A stretch of DNA of 64,000 nucleotides from Bryum argenteum (taxonomy: Eukaryota > Streptophyta > Bryopsida > Bryales > Bryaceae), in the NCBI GenBank assembly GCA_037043015.1, contig CM073327.1:2586727-2650726 (forward strand). Reading direction: 5' to 3'. The position numbers and the translations under genes are program-made. The notes beneath the pieces were generated by a model that was not told the DNA's origin, did not search any database, and saw only the letters and a list, made by a program, of their open reading frames with translations. Below are positions 55,969 to 64,000 of this stretch, in pieces. Within the stretch, counting starts at the first letter, position 1; every line of letters begins with the position of its first letter.

Positions 55969-56105
55969 TTAATAACAAATAAATACCATTTATGGGAACT
56001 CTTCAAAATCTTTAGAACTCTTCATACATGACCAAATGATGATGACCATGACGATGACCATGCATTGCCAAGGACAGAGAGACAGATTGTGTTCTTTTAT
56101 ATTTA
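55969..56105 (+). repeat. Pyrimidine-rich dispersed repeat, copy 3, right part
   Basis: Continuation of 50099-50754 after the PIF-like insertion, with CTTCAAAATCTTTAGAAC and GACCATGCATG as at 2710-2780. Confidence 0.75.
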
Positions 56106-56510
56106 GAAATGAAATTAAACACCTTTCTTGGTAAGAGGATTTTAATCCATATCAATTTTGTATTGGATTTGCAATGATATTGCTATGTTTAAAATTTAAA
56201 AATACAACTGTGTCATTCAAGAGTCCATCTCAATATTGGGTTGGAGTTTTAGTTGGATCTACTTTCGAAGGTAGAAAATTATGTCAATTGAAGATGTTAT
56301 GAATATAAGGCATGAATTGGCAAGTGTACTTTTGAATAAAATATCATTATTTAGATTTATGAATTTCTTTGATATAACTACAAGCGCAAAATTAACTAAG
56401 ATTTTTAGAGGTAAATAGTCATGACATTTTAAAGATCATTTTTGGATGTATATAAGAAATCCTCACATAGATTGTTCTTTTTGCCATAAAGAATTGACTT
56501 GTTTGCATTT
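56106..56510. other. Intergenic
   Basis: AT-rich, nothing recognised. Confidence 0.45.
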
Positions 56511-57274
56511 TTAACCCCTAAATGCCGAAGCGCATTTTGGACCTCCAACACCAAAAACAACAATTTTTGACCACCTTGTCGAGATTAAGATGAGGCTAAA
56601 ACTTTTAGTGTTATATGAAACTTTAGATCACAAGATCTTGAACCTGATTACACTCATGGTCACCATCTCAAATCTTAATTGTTGAATCTACACTACATTT
56701 GAAATCATAAAGCTCAAATTTGATATAAAACTTTCTAGGAGCATTTTTTGAAGAACATATTCTACTGTTGGCAAGGGAGACTTGATGATTGTTACCTCAA
56801 ACATTTTCAATTAATCTATTTCCACGTAGATAAGTAAGTTGAGAACACTTATGCAAAATTTCAAAGACTGTTTATGTTTTTTTAACCTATATGGAGATTA
56901 ATTTTCAGTAGAAGGTACATAAATAACAACATGCTAAAACTTGAATAATGTTCAAAAATTTGGGTCAAATAAAAAGTGAATGCTAAGAGGTTGCGGCTAT
57001 GAGTTTGTAAATTTTATTATTGAAAAATAATGTGAGTAACATTTGTTACAAACATTTTTATGTTTTCTTTTTTTTGAACATTTTTTGAAAGAATGAAATA
57101 TTTTACCCTCATTGGGCTTGAAACTAAGATTTGCGCGATAAAATTCCTAAACTCAAATTTTGCTTTGCAAATTTTATTACAAGTAGTATATATTATTGCA
57201 AAATATAGCCCAAAATAACAAAATTAGACCCTTCACCGGGACCATTTTGGCTTTCTTAAGCACTTAGGGGTTAA
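56511..57274 (+). mobile_element. TTAA-flanked element, further family
   Basis: A 764-bp span from TTAACCCCTAAATGCCG to CACTTAGGGGTTAA. The interior differs from families A-D and the 70-bp box pair is not found. It is non-coding. Confidence 0.75.
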
Positions 57275-58480
57275 TGTATTTCTAAAACATGTCTCCCATT
57301 TTGTTTTTAGGCAATTTCTTACTCCTCCAAAGTGCTTGATTAATTAAAATTTATTGCAAGGTATCACATTGTGTCTACTGCAAAACAACAATTTTCAACT
57401 ACAACAGATGCCGTAAAAATAAGAATTTGTGGTCTAAATATGAAATAACCTTTTGGCTTTGCAAAGACTTCTGTTGAAATGAGGAAGTTATTATCTTTTC
57501 TCCCTATGTTTTTCACATATGTTGCTTAAGTATACATAATGCCCTTGTACTTTCTTCAACAATGTTTTTAAATGCAAATCTAACAAAATTTCAAATAATG
57601 TTGCCATTTAAACTATAACATTGCTCATTATGCTCAAAATGTTGTAAAGTAAGTTCCGTAAATGTTGTGTCTCTCTTGCAACGTTTGGTAATTAATGTTG
57701 CAAACTTCATATATTTAACTATGTAGAAACTATAGTGTTTGAGAACTATGGATAATTTAAATGAAATGGCCTAGACTCAAAGTCTAAATCTTGTTGTTTC
57801 CAAGTAGATGGGAATATCTTCACACTTTATTACTTTATTACTTTATATATGTGCAATTGAAGCTTTCAAAGAAGCAAGACACTTATTCTCAATCACCTTT
57901 CCTTGTTTTAAACACCATGATTTGTTGAAAACTCTCTCACACAAAACTGACAACTTAATACATGCAAAAACTTATGTGAACTCTAGCATACTTACTTCAT
58001 AGAACTTCTACAGTTGCAATATTTAAACTAACTTCATGATCATATTAGCTTCAGAAAATTTATTAAAAGTAAAAGTGAAGCAATAATTTTTAAACATCCA
58101 ATTTCTATAAATACAAAATTTGGCAATATTGAACCTTATTATGTTGATCTAGCATTGATAAAAGACTTTTTTAATATTGCAACAATGTCAAATGGTATAG
58201 TCACTGATATGGTTGCAATACTAATTTAAAAAAAAATTCTTTTTGAGATTCCACGATTATAGAGATTTCATCCAATATTTATTTTAACAAAAGTTATCAT
58301 TAGATTACATTAGGTGCATGTTTGTGTTAAACAAATTACATGTACAAATTTATAGTTGACAAACTGCTTACATTCAAGAAGCTCCTTGTACAGTACATGT
58401 TTAGACTTTGCAAGTTATCTATAAATATATTGGGAAAGTAGTCCATATTTGGCAAGCCACATGTATGTATCACGTAAGGA
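57275..58480. other. Intergenic
   Basis: AT-rich with no gene supported. Confidence 0.45.
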
Positions 58481-58865
58481 GATTTGTTGAGTACATGCCT
58501 TTGATGCCACACAAGCACCTTATTTTGGGCACGCGCGTTTTCACCGAAGCCGCTTACATTTACACTACAATTGATTACATTGGGCAAAGTGTAAATGATT
58601 TCCAAGCCGATTACGTTGAACACACATTTACATCCCACAACATAAGCCACTCCAATTAGGCACTCTATAAGTTGCGCAGACTACTTACGTTGACTACAAC
58701 ACATTTACACCGCACCCCTTAAAGCCACTCGTGTAAGCCTCTCGCAAGCACCTTACATTTACCTGGGGGCATGCGTATTTATACCGCCCTAGTAAGTTAC
58801 CTAATCCACTTTTGTAGGGCAAGCCGCGTCAAGATTACATTGGGCAATTCTTGCCTTCTTAGGCA
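58481..58865. repeat. Degenerate internal repeats
   Basis: Recurring CAAGCACCTTA, GCTTACATTTACAC and GATTACATTGGGCAA words spaced tens of bases apart, more GC-rich than the flanks. Class unknown. Confidence 0.5.
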
Positions 58866-59733
58866 ATACAAAAATAGAAACTGCGTCTTAAAATCATTAA
58901 TTTAAATTTCTGCAATTCCATATTCTGGTATGATCTTATATTCAACATACTTTTACGTTGTACATGGTCCCAATTTGTGCCTCTTACAAGAGCCAATTTC
59001 CATTTAAATCAACTTCCATATAGACTTCTCTCACACACATTAGATTTGTAAACACAAGTATCAACTAATAAAACTAGCATAACATTTTCCCATCGAGTAT
59101 GCTTATACTCCGGGATTGGAATACAACAACACTTGAAAGCTCACATATAATTGATGAAAAGTTGAAAACACATAAAAGAAATTACAAAACGTTCCCTCTA
59201 CCTGTCAAGAAAATCTATCATTACCAGTGATAGAAAAAAATACGGTAAAACTTGCTGCTGTTAATGAGAGCTGACTTTGGGTATGATAGACTAGGGCAAT
59301 CAGAAGTTGGATATGCACAAACACCGAGGCAGCAGAGTGCAACATTTCCGAGGAGAAAAGATAACGAATGAGAAGAAAATGGGAATTAAGGAAAGCATAT
59401 GATCAGCTGACTTTTGGCTGAATTTAGAGTAGGCAATCCCGGGGCAGAGAACTGAAGCTGCAGATTCGCAACTAACTCTCGATCGCAAGCTGCCGCCTCA
59501 AGGAACGCTTCATAAAAGCGAGGAGGAGGACCCTACTACTCCAATGAAGCCATCGGACGGCGACGAGAACGGCCGTCGATCTTTTTTCTAGCTAGCTAGC
59601 TCCTTCCGCGTGCTCGCTAGCTGCAGTATGCAACCTGGATGCATGGAGTTGACTAGCAGCGACCACGAATCGATCCATTCATTACAGCGTACTGACAACC
59701 GACTCCAGCAAGCGCACTCTTATTCCGCAACGA
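58866..59733 (+). promoter_or_regulatory. Upstream region of the MYB gene
   Basis: AT-rich until about 59450, then GC-rich with AGCTAGCT repeats near 59590. It probably includes the promoter. Nothing else recognised. Confidence 0.35.
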
Positions 59734-59740
59734 TATAAAG
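59734..59740 (+). promoter_or_regulatory. Putative TATA box of the MYB gene
   Basis: TATAAAG 188 bp upstream of the start codon, in a GC-richer context. Confidence 0.6.
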
Positions 59741-59921
59741 CCACTGCTGCCAGCTCCATTGCCATTAGTACTTCCCCGCCTTCTCACCACTACCATTTCG
59801 AGTCTGAGCTTGTAGCTAGCCGTCTGATCGACTTCCGGCCGCTCTGAGCGAACCGAGCGTTACAGTCCAATTGCATGTTGTTACGCATTGTTTGCATGAG
59901 TGAGTGTGTGATCGGTTAGCC

Positions 59922-61120
59922 ATGGTGAGGGCTCCGTGTTGCGATGAGCGCTTGGGTCTGAAGAAAGGTCCCTGGACTCCCGACGAGGACCAGAAGCTGG
60001 TCGCCTTCATCCAGGAGAATGGCCACGGCAACTGGCGTGCGCTTCCAGAGAAAGCTGGTACGCTCGTTTCTAGTTTCTGAGCAATTGTATGGTGGAATTT
60101 GGGTCCCTTGTGAGTCTGCACTAGTGATCTGCTTTCTAAGCAATTGTAGGGTGGAATTTGGGTTCTCTGTTTGTAAGTCTTCAGTACAGTGCAGACAGTA
60201 TTGTGTGTGGGAATGGTATACCGGGCTGTAACAGTTTGGTTTCTTGAGTTTCGGTTTTCGGAGTTGGATGCAATTGTTGAGAGTTCTTGCAATGTGGGCG
60301 TGTTTCAGGGCTTGCGAGGTGTGGCAAAAGCTGCAGGTTAAGGTGGACAAACTACTTGCGACCAGATATCAAGCGGGGAAGATTCACCCTGGCCGAAGAC
60401 GAATCGATCATTCAGTTACACGCGGTCCTTGGCAACCGCTGGTCGGCGATCGCAAGCCACTTACCGAAGCGAACAGACAACGAGATCAAGAATTACTGGA
60501 ACACGCATCTGAAGAAGCGGTTGGCGCAGATGGGGATCGACCCCGTGACGCACACTACCACGAGCGGTGGTGGTGGTGGTGGCGTCGCCGCGACACTCCT
60601 GGCGCCGCACTGGGCGCCGCTCACGTCCACACGCCTCACGCACCGCATGCAGTGGGAGCTCACAGTCGCGGAGACTCAGGCCCGACTGAGCTCTCGGACC
60701 AGCGCTCCATCACCAATTCCGCATCCGAGCTCGCTCTTTCTCAAGTCCTGGGAGCCCAAACCGGAGCGCCAAGACTGGAGTGCGGCGCTCAACCTTCAGC
60801 CCCTCGCACTCGAGGGCGTGGCCATCGAGAATCTGCACTCGCCAACTAGCATCCTGCAGGCTCCCGAGTACTCGGACTCCAGCAGCGCGTCCGGCAAGAC
60901 AACTGTGGACTCGCTTGCGGGCCTGCTGCACCCTCACAGCGACAATGCCAGCTTGCAGGCTCTCATCGACGAGTCACTGAGTGATTCCCTCGGTGACGAC
61001 ATCTACTGGAGTACTGGCACCATCGACGAGGAATTGATGACCAGTCTCGATGACAATATTCAGGCCATGTACCTCGGACCTTTCGATTCGTCCCTGTGCG
61101 CTCCAGGCCCTGCTCAATAG
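59922..61120 (+). CDS. R2R3-MYB transcription factor, subgroup 9 (MIXTA-like)
   Basis: Two exons, 59922-60057 and 60309-61120 (intron 251 bp, GT-AG, phase 1), giving 315 aa. R2 has Trp at 18, 38 and 58 ([11 protein letters not shown] ... CRLRWTNYL). R3 has Phe71, Trp90 and Trp109 ([10 protein letters not shown] ... [11 protein letters not shown]). The bHLH-binding signature of R3 is not present. Downstream, [14 protein letters not shown] resembles the subgroup-9 MAQWESARLEAEARL block, and [10 protein letters not shown] and SPTSIL are also family-like. The C-terminus is acidic ([26 protein letters not shown]), a likely activation region. In land plants subgroup 9 controls epidermal outgrowth and cuticle. 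The usual second intron inside R3 is absent. The intron holds a 59-bp-spaced duplication (60074 and 60133). The start fits the family's MxRAPCC opening. Confidence 0.95.
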
Positions 61121-61962
61121 TACTCACCAATATTCTATAGCGCCTCGAAGTGACGCTGAAGTTGCTCGAGCCTGCCATTGCCAGAGCTTCCCACATGCCT
61201 TCCCATCAAGTTTTGCAGTCTTGAGATTTCACATTCTTATTGTAGAGTAGCAGCGATTGATCGAAGAACTCTTTCTCAGCATCCATCCAATTGTAATTAC
61301 ACTGACTGAGTTTTATCAAACAAAAAAGGGGCTTCCGTGCTCCATTATCATCCCACAATTGTTATTACACTGATTCCGTTTATCAAACAAAGAGCTTCCT
61401 AATATCTTTCCTGCTTCCGTGTTGTTGGCTACCTCTGCCTCGTGCACACACAAGCATGAACACTGCTTTTTGCAGAAAACTGACTTGTCATTAAGATTTT
61501 GCAAGTGTGGATCATAATTGCAAGCCTGAGAATTAGGGTTAACAGAGATCGATAACGAATTGGGTTCAAGCTGCAAGTTCACGTCAGTATGATTCTTTGT
61601 TCTTAAAACTTTCCATACATCGATCATCATGCTTTTGAGGGACATGGGGATAGTTGCTGATTCTAGGAGGTTGCGAACTTGCAATGAATGAGCCATTAAT
61701 GAGGTGGTGCCTGTACCCAATCGATTTTAAGCAATCACCTCGACCGCTAAATGTTAAAGGAAATGTGGGGAGGTCTAAAAATGACCCAAGCAGGAAATAT
61801 ATATGCTACTCCATGCATGGCTGCGGGTGTAATCAAATCCTCAAGAGGAGTACCTGGTTTCAAGGGCATGTTGATTAGAGCAGTTTTGACGGCTCAGGTC
61901 TCTGACAACAATATCTGATTTTCTTCATGAGTGTGAACCCGGTCCCATTGTGGAATTTATTC
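61121..61962 (+). other. 3' flank of the MYB gene
   Basis: Probable 3'UTR. A short duplication (TTACACTGA...TATCAAACAAA) lies at about 61300 and 61363. A 134-codon minus-strand frame at 61316-61720 has no domain and probably arises by chance. Confidence 0.45.
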
Positions 61963-63420
61963 ACTTGGGTGCGTTTCACATTCTTTCTGCCTACTAACCG
62001 CAAGTCAATGGTGGGAAATTGATGAAGTTTAGAGGTAAGTTAGCCCTTTTGCTTGTTGAATAATTAATGGTTGTGTTGATGACATTTGGAATTTTCTTTC
62101 AAGTAAGAAGGCCAAAATTTGACATTTGTGAAGAATTTGTGTAAAATTATACCTCAATATGAAGAATTAGTTTGATTCTTTCATGTGGAACTTTGAGTTG
62201 GTCTCACAGGCAAAGGAGAAATATCGCGTTTATCACAGGGTTCGAATAAGGGCATTCCACTTTATTGTGGAGTTCTAGCTGTAATTGGCGTTTGAACAAT
62301 AGCGCACCTTAGGAACTTTGAGTTGGTCACAAAGTCTCATAAGTAAAGGAGAAATATCCCGTGTATCACGGGGTTCGAAGAAGGGCCTTCCAGTTTATTG
62401 TGGAGTTCCACCAAGAAACAACTGGCGTTTGAACAACAACCCGCCTTTTTACTTTATTGGTGGAGTTCCAACAAGGAACACCTGTAATTGGCGTTATTGC
62501 AAAGTTACACGAAATATCATCTCGCCTACTGGAGTTTGTATAACAGCCGCACACTTGACTGAGCCTTGCAAAAGAAGCAACTACGTAGTCGTTTCTCCTT
62601 GTTGTTCAAATTCAAATACAAACAAAGTCCTATTGGTTAATGATGAACTATTATTGCGAAGTTACAGCAAATAGCTTCTCACCTATTGGAGTTTCTATAA
62701 CAAGTGCTCACTTAATGAAGTCTTGCAAAAGAAGCAACTCCGCGGTCGTTACTCCTTGTTCAAATTTAAATACAGACAAAGTCTTATTGGTGTGCAAATA
62801 TTTTGCAAATCGGCTTTATTTGAATTCAAATGCGGTCAAAGCTTCACTGGTTTAGGATGAATAATTATAATAAAAATATATGAGGGTTGATATAATAACC
62901 ACTCACTTTATTATTAAGCTCCTACAAAATACACTCCAACAATCATTTTATCTTCAAATTATGGTTGTTCAAATTGACTTCAAACCTCCTAAAGTAAGAC
63001 TTTGTTGCTCTCCAATCATTAAGAAATATTTTGTTAATGGATGTTATTGAATAAATATGGAACTTGTTGCCTTTAGTAGGGATAGCATAAGAACATCCCG
63101 CTTTAGTTATTCACTTGGGTAAGTTATTTTACATTCTTTATGCCCACTAATTGCAAGTCAATAATGGACCTACATGAATATAGAAGTAAACTAGTGCTAA
63201 GCTTCTTGGATAATAAATGGTTGTATATTGGTGACATTTGGACCTTCTTACGTAAGAAGATCAAAATTTGATATTTCTCAAACTGAATTAGTGGAGAAGG
63301 GGTCTTATTGTTATGGTTCTTTTATGGAATTTTGTGAGAATAATCCTTGTTGTAAAGTCCCAAATAATGGTGCTAGTATAACTTGTAGTGAGTTTGCAAC
63401 AAAATGCACCCTCATAATTG
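61963..63420. repeat. Tandem segmental duplication with inner repeats
   Basis: Segment 61963-62140 recurs at 63113-63280 (ACTTGGGT, GCAAGTCAAT, GGTGACATTTGG-like words). Between them are two doubled units: 62210-62330 with 62335-62450 (AAAGGAGAAATATC, TTTATTGTGGAGTTC), and 62497-62640 with 62650-62795 (TTGCAAAAGAAGCAACT). No intact gene. Confidence 0.65.
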
Positions 63421-64000
63421 TGCACCCTGGAAATTGACGATGTGGCTATGCCTAGGTAAAAAATTAGGGACATGGTTGCCACATGAGTGCCACGTTGGTG
63501 CAAGGTGGATGTCATGGGGGAGTGGGCCACTTAGGAGAGGGCGGGGGCATGGAGGCGCAAACAACAAAACAACATTGAAAAGTCATAAAACAAATAAACA
63601 CTTAGCCAAAATATTGAATCTGAAGATTGTTTTATCTAAGAGCTTTGGGGCAAATGCAAAGTACATATATGTCTCTAAGAAGGTGAAACCCCTTCTTCCT
63701 ATAGCACCATATGCTAAAACCAAAAACGTATCACCTATTTAACTAAGAATCCTGCGTACAATCGTACATGCACACGCAAGTAATTGGGTGCCTTCTTCAA
63801 CATATCTAGCACATCATTCATTGTTGTCCTTTCTTGCATGTTTTCTTTTGAAGGGCTTGTAGTTTGAGACCTAGGTTTACAAACTGCTCGGTACTTTTTC
63901 GGTTGAAATACTTCGGGTTCCATTCTTCATTCCAAAATTTCCATGCACAATAGTAAATTTCCGGAGCTCTCATCTCCAAAAAGATAAAACAATTCAGGTG
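63421..64000. other. Intergenic to window end
   Basis: A minus-strand frame at 63735-63923 contains ERTTMNDVLDML, faintly like the end of a receptor kinase domain (RPTM...V..ML). It is too short to call. Otherwise nothing recognised. Confidence 0.3.

Noticed and set aside
60244-60849. 201-codon frame overlapping the MYB
   Set aside because: Alternate frame of the MYB exon; the true frame carries the R2R3 motifs.
61316-61720. 134-codon minus-strand frame after the MYB
   Set aside because: No domain, overlaps probable 3'UTR, and contains part of a local duplication.
63735-63923. Receptor kinase C-terminus
   Set aside because: Only ERTTMNDVLDML resembles the family; too short to call and no other kinase motif nearby.

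Overview
This is nuclear DNA of a land plant: AT-rich and repeat-dense, with a few GC-richer, intron-containing genes typical of plants (a DUF266/Core-2-like glycosyltransferase, a kelch protein and an R2R3-MYB). The introns are short (about 75-250 bp) and the MYB lacks its usual second intron. I lean towards a seed-free plant (bryophyte or lycophyte), but the sequence does not prove this.

Only four genes look intact. (1) 32550-34123 (+): type II membrane glycosyltransferase of the DUF266/Core-2/I-branching family, 3 exons, 427 aa. (2) 40658-41458 (-): intronless 266-aa protein with one central membrane span and a C-terminal LysM domain. (3) 44783-47134 (-): 540-aa kelch-repeat protein, nine coding exons plus a 5'UTR exon, with five exons that each encode about one kelch blade. 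(4) 59922-61120 (+): R2R3-MYB of subgroup 9 (MIXTA-like), two exons, 315 aa. Splice joints were chosen by GT/AG and reading phase, and all four models stay in frame. No operon-like or pathway link joins them. Decayed leucine-rich-repeat (LRR) receptor-like pieces lie at 11.1-13.8 kb, and an internally duplicated low-copy region lies at 22.3-25.6 kb.

Most of the rest is non-autonomous transposons, and these hold the main discovery. At least a dozen elements from several divergent families have ends reading TTAA-CCCCTAAA...TTTAGGGG-TTAA (or TTAACCCTTAAACGCCC in family B). At 52850-54805 one element is inserted into another copy of itself, and the inner copy keeps the empty target. Comparing the two shows one TTAA becoming two, as in piggyBac-type insertion. 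Families that share only faint similarity keep two sequence boxes exactly 70 bp apart in fourteen places.

Other elements: a 3.07-kb hAT-like foldback element (17366-20432) with an 8-bp target duplication; two nested PIF/Harbinger-like elements (50755-55968 containing 50904-52641), the outer one having an empty-site paralogue near 2.67 kb; a 102-bp Stowaway-like MITE; CACTA-like small elements, one carrying a nested TTAA element; an imperfect 131-nt hairpin at 23140-23270 that could be a miRNA precursor; and many mini- and microsatellites. Region 50.1-56.1 kb is a four-level nest. No transposase gene, tRNA, rRNA or CRISPR array was seen.
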